Source: Phycomyces blakesleeanus NRRL 1555(-)
Lineage: Eukaryota > Mucoromycota > Mucoromycetes > Mucorales > Phycomycetaceae
Length of the DNA stretch: 64,000 bases
NCBI RefSeq assembly: GCF_001638985.1
Contig: NW_017265191.1
Span: 124,001-188,000, forward strand
Direction of reading: 5' to 3'
How positions within the stretch are numbered: the first letter of the stretch is position 1; every line of letters starts with the position of its first letter. Shown in pieces: positions 1 to 10,530 of this stretch. The translations under genes were made by a program, and so were the position numbers. The notes under the pieces are model-generated. The model saw nothing but the letters and a program-made list of their open reading frames with translations. It was not told where the DNA came from and did no database searches.

Positions 1-389
1 AGAAGTTGTAGTATTACGTACGTGCGTAAGATATGCCATCATCTATTTTATTTTTACTTCATATTTTTAGCTGTGCAGATGTCAGAATCCTGTATCTTAA
101 GACTGAATATCAAAGGAACACATAATAGAATCCACTAATATATCACACATTGGATAAGATTGGAATACAATTTCAATATACTGTGCGTATTTTAGAAATC
201 ACATATTCTATATATTATTTGTACACCCTAGTAATATAAACGCCTAATTAACAATTACAAAATCGATTGGTCCTGATTCTGCAAGTGCCAAAAGACCTTA
301 CTAATAATTCATTTAATGAAAAGCTACAAGGGGGTACCAAATGCAAAACAATAAACATCACCTTAGTTCAGTCCTACATATTATATCGA
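1..389. other. Intergenic, downstream of DnaJ gene
   Basis: AT-rich sequence with no convincing coding signal. It holds the 3' flank of the leftward DnaJ gene. A short palindrome of the form TTACG-n6-CGTAA occurs near positions 15-31. It resembles the palindromes at 38960-39100, but one copy is not enough to interpret. Confidence 0.4.
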
Positions 390-1235
390 TCATCTCTCGG
401 ATGCATTAAACAGCCCAGATATAAATGCATATCCCACAAGGATTATAAGAGGTAAGAGTTGTATAAGAGAAGTCCACCAAGGATATGTCGTTTGCTGTGC
501 AAATGTTTGTGTTGTACGTCCTCCAGCTCCACCACCCGTGTAAAATGTTTGTGTACGGAATCCTGGTCCCACAAAGGTTGCACTACTGAAGCCAGGTCCA
601 CCAAAGCTTTCCCCAAAGCCACCATTAAAGAATGTATTGAAAAGATCTTCTGGTGATATTTCTTCTCCCATTCCCCCCCGTTGAAATCCTCGCGCATTAC
701 TAAATGCAGAAGCAAAGCTAGCTCCAGCATTGCCTCTCTGTTCAGGATCACCTCCAGATGAGTCATGGATGGCTTTCTTCCGAGGATCAGACAAAACTGT
801 AAATGCCTTTGAAATTACTATTTGGAATTAAAGTATATTAGCATACAATTATACAAAAACCAAAACCAGAGCAAAACCACTACTCCCCAACCCACACTTG
901 AAAGCTTCGTCTGCGCCAGGAGCGCTGTTCTTGTCTGGATGAAATTGCAATGCAAGCTATAATTAACCACAACGTTAGCCAAGCCTAATGTGTGCCTTTC
1001 CTTTTCGACATACCTTACGATAAGACTTTTTGATCTCTATCTCGGTACAATCTCTTTTTAACCTCAAAACCTTGTAATAGTCCGTCCCACATGCCAGTAT
1101 TTCTTTCACTGCCATTGCTTGTTCAGGTGTATATTTGTTGTCAGATGATGTCTTCACTGATTGGGATCCTGCTCTAGGTCTTTGTCGTGTCCCAGAGGTT
1201 GATGATTCATTTATTACTGTTGCTGGCTCCGCCAT
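390..1235 (-). CDS. ER membrane J-domain protein (Hlj1/DNAJB12/14-like)
   Basis: Three exons (1235-1014, 956-896, 817-390) give 236 aa; phases close exactly and start is ATG. Residues about 38-110 form a J domain with the HPD tripeptide (FHPDKNSAPGADEAFK), preceded by YTPEQAMAVKEIL as in the Hlj1/DNAJB12/DNAJB14 group. A Gly/Phe-rich stretch follows (GGFGESFGGPGF), then one hydrophobic segment near the C-terminus (SLIQLLPLIILVGYAFISGLF). Family members are tail-anchored in the ER membrane and recruit cytosolic Hsp70 for ER-associated degradation; that role is inferred from the family. The protein stops soon after the membrane segment, so the DUF1977 tail of animal DNAJB12/14 is absent and the length is close to yeast Hlj1. 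The intron 2 donor GTGGGT is non-consensus but restores the frame. Confidence 0.85.
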
Positions 1236-3345
1236 CTTGATTTCTTGGAGAAAGTCTTTGGCTTAATCAGAAGGAAACAGGCCAAGTGATTTCTTTGTCA
1301 GGCTTAGCGCTGCAGGAATTTTGCCATTGTAATACTCTGTCTTAGCAATCGAGAGGCAGGAAAATGCTTCTTTTTATTTTGTATCCATACGCTAGATTGA
1401 TGTATTCTAATATACCTTTTACTTGAGAGTTGGAGAAAGAAGAATGGACGTTTTCATGTGTTATTGTGTCGCCTATAAGAAAACTCTATGCAATCAGCTG
1501 TTTTTGATTGGCTACAGTGGAACGGGCGTCCAAGAGAATGTGAAGTTCGGGGGAGGGAGTTTTTTTTTGTGAGATTTGATCTTCATTATTTTTGGTTGAA
1601 TTTCATATTTTCTTACTAGATATTTTCACACCTCAACAATTAGACACAATGAATTGATCTAGATATATATATATAAGTTTAAACTATCGGTTTCGGTTCA
1701 GATATATCGATGTTTATAGCGATATATTTATTGGCAACTCGAATGATCACGTAAGAAAAACATGTCTATTTCGATGAGAAAATACATTATAATATAGGCA
1801 TACGGCATGAGAGACAAGTGGTGATTCATACCGTGATATTTTAGTATACAATGTATTTTCGCCGTTGTAAGTAGAACATAATGTAAAAAGAAATGCTATT
1901 ATTAGTACTTTTGGATGAATTATTGGCACCATGCTTTCATGGGGTTTCTTCAGCCATGCTCCAATAACTAACCACAGTCTCTTAAGAGTAACTTTCATTT
2001 TTCCAATTTGTTATTCAATTATTTGAGTATTACGGTCCTAAACGAAGATAATTCGCCAAGAAATATCTTTTTGTAAAAGTACTATCCCAAACTCAACCTA
2101 TGAAAGAATGGGCGAGAGAGGGCTTGATAAACCGTTATAATATATGCTGTCAAAACGGATAATCTATTCAAAGTTTATACCCTTCTCAGTGTACTATGAC
2201 ATAAAGATATACATACCATTATGTTTGTACATAAAGTAAGCTATTAAGCATTTTTCAACGGTGTAAGTATAAGATAAATGTGTTACATTTGTTAATAACC
2301 ATTGCTTTTTAAATGATGCCTCCGAATATAGTGGTTATAAAGCTCATCCACACCGGTAAAAATATATCTCAGATTATTATAGAAAGTGTTAGTGATCTTA
2401 TTTACTATAATTTGTTTGGACACACTAAAAATTTCAAAGAATCAAACGACTCTACCTAGCTAGTCTTTTTTAATTACAAATTGAATCGAGAAGAGGGTCA
2501 TGTCTTTGATGGAATAGGTGCGCCACAATGTAAAATCCCTAGAAAACTCCAGAAGAAGATGTCTTTATCTAACGGAAGATATGATATTATGAGTACTGTA
2601 TTTTTAACTTTTATGCATCTGAACTAACTTGAACTATTTTTTGGAACTTTTTAGTCTTTTTAGACGAAATTTAGACACATTTTAGGCAATTGATTATAAG
2701 TAGTTATTGAAATATTTAGAAACCCCAACCTTTTAAGAAATAAAGAAGTTTAGGGTACTAAATTTTCAACTAGAGATCGAGATTATTCTCGAAAACAATT
2801 AGACAAATGAGATATAATTTTCAGACGCTACAACGGCTCTTAGATAGTCCAGATTGGTTTTTTTATACATGTCCCTTTTTTATTGGACAAATAATATCAG
2901 CGTCTAAAGTTTCTTTTAATAATACATAGCAGTTAACCCTGGAAGTCAAAATAGAAAGAGTAACAAGAATTTAATATCAATGTTATGTAAGCACTACAGA
3001 GACAATAAAGAACCGTTGGAATACGACTATACTGCGAACAATAAAAAAAAGGAGAGGGAAGGAAGACAACTCCACTGATAACATGGTGTGAAGAGAGCAT
3101 GGGAAGAAATAGTAAGCATATTAGTGAATAGCGGCAGAAAATACAACAAGAAAAAAAAAGGAAGAACATAAGATACAGTAGAAGGAAGCGGAAGGAAAAG
3201 AGATACCATTAGATGAAAGATATAGGCAAGTATAAGATTAACAATCAAGGGTAATACATACATAGTATATTGATACATCTTTAGAGGCCCAATTACCGTG
3301 TTACTTCTTATTAGTGGGAGAAGGTATTGGCAACCGAAAACAAAT
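1236..3345. other. Gene-free intergenic stretch
   Basis: AT-rich, with stop codons in all frames. The short open frames near 1747-1998 and 2933-3278 have runs of hydrophobic or low-complexity codons and no family resemblance. The region includes the promoter side of the DnaJ gene (1236-1600). I see no structured repeat. Confidence 0.4.
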
Positions 3346-3349
3346 TAGC

Positions 3350-3710
3350 AATATTCCATCTAAATTGCCTATCATTGCTTTTGGTACTGGCTTGAAAGGC
3401 GAAAATCCTGTCAAGTTTGAAGGTTACCGTAAAGGATCTGTAGTGTTCTTTACCGAAAAATGAAGAATAGATAAAGTGGCGAAGAGCTTCCTGTGGCCGC
3501 TGTCAGCGATCTTTGGACCTCAAAGGTAAACCCAGTAAGCTTAACACATTTTTAAAGCTCGGTTAATAATGCTTTATTTCTTTGTTCTAAAGATTTACCA
3601 CTTTTGTAACCAAAACAGCCGCATGGATGCTTTAATTGATTTTACGAGCATCCTCGCTTGCTAAAGTTGCGGAACGGTATGGAATAGAAATATGAATGCT
3701 TCCAAAAATA
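3350..3710 (+). pseudogene. Decayed TnpB/Fanzor-like nuclease, copy A (C-terminal part)
   Basis: Degenerate reading frame with several stops. The first block reads KLPIIAFGTG (about 3362-3391) followed by VKFEGYRKGS. After an intron-like gap (3526-3592, GTAAAC...AAAG) comes IYHFC, then AC-stop-SCGTVWNRNMNASKNI (about 3640-3700). The order TS-K / IC..C / CxxCG / WNRD-x-NA-x-KNI is the zinc finger plus RuvC-III signature of TnpB and its eukaryotic relatives, the Fanzors. The splice position matches copy B exactly (between TS-x and IC), which shows common descent from an intron-containing gene. Similarity to copy B continues into the 3' flank, to about 3845. The RuvC-III aspartate is replaced by asparagine (WNRN) and stops interrupt the frame, so this copy is dead. 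Confidence 0.6.
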
Positions 3711-3849
3711 TTTAACAGATTGTAGAAGCTTAACATATCCTTCATCGATCGCTTCCTTTCTCTCGAGATGAACAGCTTTTTCTCAACCATTAATATCGGC
3801 GTATTGAACATGGTTTTCTTCAAAGATATTTAGATTTTTACAGGTAAAC

Positions 3850-4905
3850 TGTTCTTCAATTTTTTTTTAAAAAGATAACAGTGATTTCTCTCAATCTTAT
3901 TTTATTTTTGTCTAAAGCCGAATTCTCATTGGTCTAAAAAGCCCTTATTTTCTTCAATTTTAAGTAGAAACATTGTATTAAACTACTCAGAAAATCGCTA
4001 TTTTTTTGCCACCTTTGCATTGTTTCTTTGATGACAGCCTTACACTGGGAGTTTATGTCTCCTGCCAACATTTCCAAAAATTATAAAGGTATATGACACC
4101 ACTTATCATGAAGGACTGCTTCTAATTAATCAATGTTTTGGTTTTTTTTTAATATCTATTGATTTCAATGCGCCTTTCCAAATAATCGCAAACGTGTTTA
4201 ACTGAATTGAGATGCAAGCTTTGCGTAAAGTGAAAAAAAAAACACAAAGAAAAATAGGAATAAAGAAAGAATAATAAAGAAAAACTTGGAAGTTATAGTA
4301 GTAAACAAAAAGCACGAATATATTCAAAGTAAGTTCAGGAAACATAGAAGTGGTTCCTATATTAACCTTAGCATTTCGTTAAAAGATCCAACATATACCG
4401 GAAGCCAGAGCAATTCTAGCACCATGTAAAATAGGGAGACTATTTTCTAGTTCGGATCTGAACAGTATGTCCGTAGGAGGAGACGTGGGGTTTACCTTAT
4501 ACTCTAAATTTTATGTAGCACCAATAGGGAGTAGGCTAAGAAAAAGGGTCTCAAACCATTCTAATAAATTCAGTTCTCTTCCCTTGTTTTGTTGTAAAGG
4601 GTATCTTGATAGATCCCTGAGCGAGAATATAGAGATAAGAGTGACACTTTGTTAAGACTTTAGTGGACAGTTCTGACCGATAACCTGGAGACTATCCCTT
4701 TAACATACAACCCATCCGTGTGAAAAATATACATAATATGGTATAAGAAGCTCTCCACCAGCTACGACCCAGTGTGCTTCATCATCCCTTACTCACGCGA
4801 AGCCACGGCTATCTATTTCTTTTTCCGTTTTTGAGCCGAGCTTCCCACATTCATCCCTCTTGAACTCCTTGATACGTCCGCTTTGCCCAATATTATACTT
4901 CTAAG
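3850..4905. other. Intergenic between Fanzor-like copies A and B
   Basis: AT-rich. It may hold decayed N-terminal parts of copy B, because an open stretch at 4467-4655 lies on the same strand, but I could not match that stretch to the family. No other feature is visible. Confidence 0.3.
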
Positions 4906-5310
4906 TACAAATTACCCATAATATCTTTTGGTAACGGAATATTTGGAAAGGATTCTGTCAAGGTTAATCTCATAACTGGGGTTACAGAGATATTTTGGCA
5001 TAAGTTTAAATCCAAACAAAAATCCGATGATTTATTACTTTCTATTGTAGACGAATGTCATACTTCAGAGGTAATGTCCTGATCTGTTTTTATTTTACAA
5101 TTATATATTTAACACTTTTACTTATAGATATGCACTTCATGTAGCAAAATGTGTCTTACTGCAGCAATCACTGTTTTACATAATGTTTTCGCTTGCATAA
5201 GTTGTGGAATCGTATGGCAACGTGATGTCAATGCTTTAAAGAACATCAAGATTTCTAAAGATGTAATCAAAAATCACGGGCGCCAAAAAGCGTTTTCTCG
5301 AAATCAGTAA
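4906..5310 (+). pseudogene. TnpB/Fanzor-like nuclease, copy B (open C-terminal half)
   Basis: Two exons (4906-5070 and 5128-5310) join in frame to give 115 residues with no stop, ending in TAA. The start follows a plausible acceptor (CTTCTAAG), but no intact upstream exons were found, so it is called a fragment. The protein begins YKLPIISFGNGIFGKDSV, runs through LLLSIVDECHTSE to a four-cysteine finger (ICTSC ... FACISCG), and then WQRDVNALKNI, the RuvC-III block with its catalytic aspartate. In TnpB this order (finger followed by DRDxNAA) is diagnostic. The 57-bp intron sits at the same codon as in copy A. TnpB and Fanzor proteins are RNA-guided DNA nucleases. The missing N-terminal half, including RuvC-I, means this copy is probably inactive unless upstream exons exist. 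Confidence 0.62.
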
Positions 5311-5390
5311 CTTTTGTTGCCGCCTTTACTAAACATCCTCTTGAGCATGGATTATTTTTTATGAAGATTTAGATGTTTACAGGTAAAAAT

Positions 5391-6411
5391 AAATAAAAAT
5401 AAAGTGAACAATAATCTCTTCTCATTTGTTTCAAAACTTAATTTCTTTCTGCCTGAATTTTATTTTCGTTTTGTTCAAAAAAGGTGAACAAATTTTCTGA
5501 AAATCAATTTTGATTCGTTAAAGAAAAAAAGCTAACAGCGTCTGCATTTAAAGTATAAGCACTGTATTCTAAGACCGAAAACAAAAACCATCCACACCAC
5601 CAGTGTGTCAATCTAAAAATTAAAATTTCGTACATTGAATGAGATGGGCAATATAACCGCTGAGGATGCTCTAAGTACTTTGAATTATATGGTCTGGATC
5701 CCTTCCCCCTTTTTTTGTGAAGTTGTTTCCGCAGAATGATACTGATGAACAGAAATTTGAAGCTGAAATTATAAGTATATCAGTCAATCGGTAAAGAATA
5801 TCAAGGACCCGTTGTGGAGATAAAGCCTTTAAGAGTCATGCCTATAAAATATTTAAAGGCCTTGTGTATTATCGAGAACTTTATTAACAGTAAATCAATG
5901 CGTTTGTCCTATTTTTTTTTGGTTTGGTTTGGTTTGGTTTAAATAGCCTTAATATACTACATGTTATTAATGTTAATGTTAATATTATTTACTAGTGTTA
6001 AAAAATTACGCCCTATGATTTTTGCGAATATTTCGTTTCTTTTCATTTCAATTAATCATTAATTCAAGGTAGAAATTAAATATAGACGAAGGATGTGTTG
6101 CATATTTTCAGTCAACGAGACACTACTTCATGCGATATACTGATACGCATTGACATTTCTCATATTTGCAAACCCGAGTATGTTCCATGCAAAGAATAAA
6201 GCTAATGAACAACACAAAAATAAAAACCCTTTTTCAAGGTGTCTACTATAAATCTATGCAAGCATACATACTCTCTTTGTTTGGGTGGTAGGTCCTCCAT
6301 TTATTCCCAAGATATTTACAATAGTCTAACTGATAGAAGAGAGAGAAAAAAGAGCGACAATAAAGAGATGAGAATGTAAAAAAAAAGATAATGACCCTTC
6401 GATGGCAGTGT
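5391..6411. other. Intergenic, 3' flank of fibrillarin
   Basis: No gene is visible. A (GGTTT)4 microsatellite lies at 5921-5940. The first part is the 3' flank of Fanzor-like copy B. The end is the 3' untranslated side of the leftward fibrillarin gene. Confidence 0.4.
5921..5940. repeat. (GGTTT)n microsatellite
   Basis: Four perfect tandem copies of GGTTT follow a T-run. Confidence 0.9.
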
Positions 6412-6739
6412 TTACTTGTTGCGGACGTATTTTCCGACTACAACAGCGTGGTCTCTCTCATAGGGTTCCAGAGTAAGCTGTTCCTGGGGCTTAACTCTCT
6501 CCTCCTGGAGCTTCTTAACTTCACGAGCGAATACCTATTAAATTAAATTAATTAAATTGAACACGAGCTGAATATGCCCAATTCGACTTACAGTGGCAGC
6601 ATCGACAGTAGAGTCGATACAGGATGCCTTGATAGAGATGACAATGTGGCCATCGTTCTTCAAGAAGTGATGGGCGTTCAAGGCTATTTTTTTTTGTTTT
6701 AAAAAATTAAACAATTATTAAACTTACTCGAACACACAA

Positions 6740-6771
<32 letters not shown>

Positions 6772-7684
6772 TCGACTCGTTACTTACTGATAATACGGGC
6801 CTGATCGGGCTGAGCAACATCAGCAAAGATGACATCGACCATGGGTACCAACATACGGTACTTGTGGGGGTGGCGAGCATCTTCAATGATAGGAACAACG
6901 TTGGTACGCTTCTTAGCCATGTTGATAAGATCACGGCCGGAGCGGTGAGAGAATTCAACAGCGTAGACAGCACCTTGAGGACCAACGACATCAGCAACGT
7001 GAGAGACGGAAGTACCAGAGGCAGCGCCAAGGTAAAGGACCTTCTTTCCTGGGGCAATGTGAAGATGGTCAATACCACCGAGAACGGCAGCAGCAATCTT
7101 AGATCTGAAAGGATTCCACACACGGTACTCGATCTTGGTACCCTCGGCACCTTCTACTGAAATACGCTTCTCGCCATAAACTGACTCGCCGGGAACAAGG
7201 TTCTTAGTGACCAAAAGATCTTCCTTGCCACGGGCAACAAAGATACCCTCGTGTCTGTGAGGTTCAATGATAACCTTGGCACCACCACGGGCACCACCGG
7301 AAGCACCACCGCGTCCACCACGGGCACCACCTTTGAATAGAAATTAAAAGAAAAATTAATTATGAGATCAATTGAGTAAATACAGCATTGTTTATATAAA
7401 ATAAAGTAAAATAAAATAAAAAACTTACCACGGCCTCCACGAGGAGCACCACGGCCACCACCGAAACCGCCACGGCCACCGCCACGGCCTCCACGATCGC
7501 CACCGAAACCGCCACGGCCACCACCGAAGCCACCACGGCCTCCACCACGGCCTCCACCGAAGCCACCACGGCCTCCGCGATCGCCACCGAAACCGCCACG
7601 GCCTCCACCACGGCCTCCACCACGGCCTCCGCGATCACCACCGAAACCGCCACGTCCACCTCCGCGTCCACCTTCGTATCCCAT
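6412..7684 (-). CDS. NOP1: Fibrillarin, box C/D snoRNP 2'-O-methyltransferase
   Basis: Four exons (7684-7429, 7330-6788, 6683-6592, 6534-6412) give 337 aa. The first 100 or so residues are a glycine/arginine-rich (GAR) domain made of [15 protein letters not shown] repeats, typical of nucleolar fibrillarin and normally dimethylated on arginine. The rest is the SAM-dependent methyltransferase fold: [16 protein letters not shown] (SAM-binding loop, near residue 185), [14 protein letters not shown], then [15 protein letters not shown], matching fibrillarin almost word for word. It methylates rRNA ribose 2'-OH groups guided by C/D snoRNAs. The intron 2 sequence contains TA and CA microsatellites (about 6726-6771). 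Length agrees with fungal Nop1 (about 320-330). The start ATG at 7684 precedes the GAR repeats with MGYEGGRGG. Confidence 0.97.
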
Positions 7685-8206
7685 AGTTGTCGTTTAGGGT
7701 TTGTTGAGTATAAAAGTTGTGATGAGATCTCAACGAAACTGTCGAGAACTGGGTTTTGTTGGGCTGTCAAGAAAGAAGGGAGAATGAAGCTGAAAAAAAA
7801 ATTCGAAATTTGAGTGAGAGGTCACGCAGAGGCTTTTTTTTTCACATCTTTCATTTCAATCGAAAGTCACTTGTGACGCTCTCTTGACATAAAAGAGCGG
7901 CAAATCAACTGTTAAATAAAAAGGTACAGTGTAAAGCTTGCGCCAATAAAACTGCCAAATCAGAAACACAATGCGATCTAGTGGATTAATTTCTCGAACT
8001 TTTTGTTTAACAAGTTTTGAAAAACAAGGTTTCTATTCACCATTCGTTTGTTTCAGAAAAGTAAAAAATATATGTATATAAAGCGATTCCGATAACCAGT
8101 ATAATGCAATTTCAGTATGAAGTAGATTTTATAAGCTCGTATTATAAGATAATAAAAAATAGTATATATATATATATATGTGTGTGTATGAAAATAATAT
8201 CATAGA
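7685..8206. other. Intergenic: fibrillarin promoter and trehalase 3' flank
   Basis: Fibrillarin and trehalase both run leftward, so this holds the fibrillarin promoter (nearer 7685) and the trehalase 3' side. A (TA)/(TG) microsatellite is at about 8163-8188. No gene is visible. Confidence 0.4.
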
Positions 8207-10446
8207 TTAAGATAAATTATAAGTAACAGAAGATTCACAATCTGGAGCTGTCATGTTTGGAAACAACTCAAACAACCACATAGTTACACCGTTTGTCCAA
8301 CCAAACCCAATTTGAACAGTATCTAAATGTTAAATAGTCAGTAAGATAATTATAAAGAAATTGGATTTCATTTCTTTGGGCTTACATTCACCACCAGAAC
8401 CGGCGCCTCCGATGTTTGTCACATCGAATTTCTCAAACATGTGTCCATCATCTGTTGCACCTGGATACTTGCTCAACAAGCCAGGTATTTTTCCTCCAGT
8501 TTTATACCAAGAGCAGAACGCGGTTGCAACGTTACGTTCGGCCAGAGTATACATCATAGGAAGGATAGTATCATCTTTGTGATTCTGCTTATTCAACAAA
8601 TTATCAACGTTCAACATGGCTTGCATTGTTATGTATTGAAGAGGAGGCCAACCGTTGGGCCAATCCCACTGCATTGTGGTGTTAAAGAGCGATGTAGTTA
8701 GAATACCCGGGTATTTCGACAATGCGTCTCGGACTTGATCAAACACATGGGTCAAGTGTTTAGGAGACTTAACGCGTTCTGGAATTGCATTTAACCTTAT
8801 ATATTTACATCAAATAATTAAAAGAAGAGCTTGTCAATATATTTGTGTACTTTAGAGTTGAGAATGTCATACCAGAAGGGATACATGCTTGCAGGGGAAA
8901 ACTCAATGGCTTGTGTTTTGCTGGTTAAGTTGTAATCACAAAACATGTGCTCTTCATCATTCCACAGAATTTTCTCCATAGCGTCAAGTCGTTTGTTTGC
9001 TTGTTTCTTGTAGTAATTTGCTCTCTTTGCCGATCGAGAGGACCGCCCTCCATATTTAGTATGCCACTCTGCCAAATTGCTCTCCATGCTCCACAAGAGA
9101 GCGTTAAGGTCAACGGGGACAATATTGCGGGTATTCAGCGTGCGAAGGATAGCATAGCCATTTTTATCTCCAACCTCAGGGATTCTATTCTTAGACCATC
9201 TAGATGAATAATCCCAGCCCGACTCTGCACCAGCAGCAAGATCAGAAAAAAGGTCAATCACTTGGGTTGTTGTAAAATTTGTGCCATCGTAGGCTGTTTT
9301 ATAGTCCTCGGCATACGACTCTGGTCTTGGAGAAGTATTTTCGACGTTGTATCTGTTCAATTGATATCTCTTTCCAGACACAGAATCCGCAATGCTTACG
9401 GTTGTATTGCCAATCCAAAATGTGTACTCCTTGTCCAAAGTAGGGAGAGCCTTCTTTACAAATGAATCGTCACCTGTTGTCTCGTAGTAAGCCCGCACCA
9501 TCTCGACCAAAAATGGAGGCTGAGATCTATTGAGATAATATATGCGGGCTCCATTTGCTGTAAAAGAATACACATTAGTCAAACGCTTAAGAAGAAGAAT
9601 ATAAACTTACGGATGAAACCATACTCTTGGATAAAGTCCAAGAAATTCTCGATCATGCCTTTGGCCAGTTCATTTTGGTTACTCAGTAATAGACCCTTAA
9701 TGACAAAGAAACTATCCCTGTTAACAAAATACAAACATTAGAGTTTGTATTTTTGTGTAGTTGCATATTTGGAAATGATTATTAAGGCTGGACTTTACCA
9801 GTAATAAAACTCTCGGAATCGACCACCGGGTACAACAAAAGGCAATTTAGCTGGCAAGGTGCTGGAAACACAACCATCGCACAAGCCAGCTGTATTAAAT
9901 TCAAATATCAAATCTCCCCATGCTTGGTGCAGATATTCAATCCAATTCTTATATTCATCGTCTTGGATTTCGTTCACCCATGGAAGAGGCTTCGGGATGG
10001 TCATATTGAGCTTATTCAAATCACTTCCAGCCGACAAAAAATTTTCGTTAACAAACACTCGCAATTCATCTTTAGTGGCATTGGAACCGCCAATACTATC
10101 GAATATAGACAGAACTTTGTCAACAGGCTTTGAAGTGGGCTATACAATGGGATAAATAAATGCACAATCAAATAAAAAAATTAGGAAAAAATAATGTAAA
10201 TATATGTGTGTATGTATCATATTACTTGAATAAACAAAAACTGTAATTTACCATGTCAACAAAGGTCTTTGAATCCGGAAAAAGTTCAGCGAGTTGAACT
10301 GCTCTCAAGAGAGGGCCTTCACAATAGATGGGAGAGTCGCATGAAGGGAACCCTTTGGTATTTGATTGCTGATGACTAGTAGCAGCGTTAGTTACAGCAA
10401 TACCGAGCTGTAGCAAAGCAACACCAGAGATAAAAGAGAGTCTCAT
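8207..10446 (-). CDS. Secreted GH37 trehalase
   Basis: Six exons (10446-10252, 10139-9799, 9717-9611, 9557-8873, 8795-8386, 8322-8207) give 617 aa. Every phase closes, including two tryptophan codons split TG|G. An N-terminal signal peptide (RLSFISGVALLQLGIAV) directs secretion or cell-wall location. Both GH37 signatures are present: PGGRFREFYYWDSF near residue 172 and QWDWPNGWPP near 490. Also seen are YLNRSQPP, ESGWDYSSRW (catalytic acid region) and GGAGSGGEY followed by GFGWTNG (catalytic base glutamate). The enzyme hydrolyses trehalose to two glucose molecules. The absence of a calcium-binding or phosphorylation domain of neutral fungal trehalases, together with the signal peptide, suggests an acid or extracellular enzyme for using external trehalose or for spore germination (inference). 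I used the second ATG at 10446, because an upstream in-frame ATG at 10512 would bury the signal peptide. Confidence 0.95.
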
Positions 10447-10521
10447 GTACACAAAGAGTTGAAGGTGGAATGAAGTAAAGAGGCTCAAGATGCGCAATAA
10501 ACCCTTGGACAAATAAATGAG

Positions 10522-10530
10522 AATTTATAG
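10522..10530 (-). promoter_or_regulatory. Putative TATA box of trehalase gene
   Basis: TATAAAT on the minus strand lies about 77 bp upstream of the chosen start codon, a normal distance for a fungal core promoter. Position is the only evidence. Confidence 0.35.

Noticed and set aside
7360..7770. Long Val/Ala-rich open frame over the fibrillarin GAR region
   Set aside because: It is a frame shift of the Gly/Arg codon repeats and is not a separate protein.
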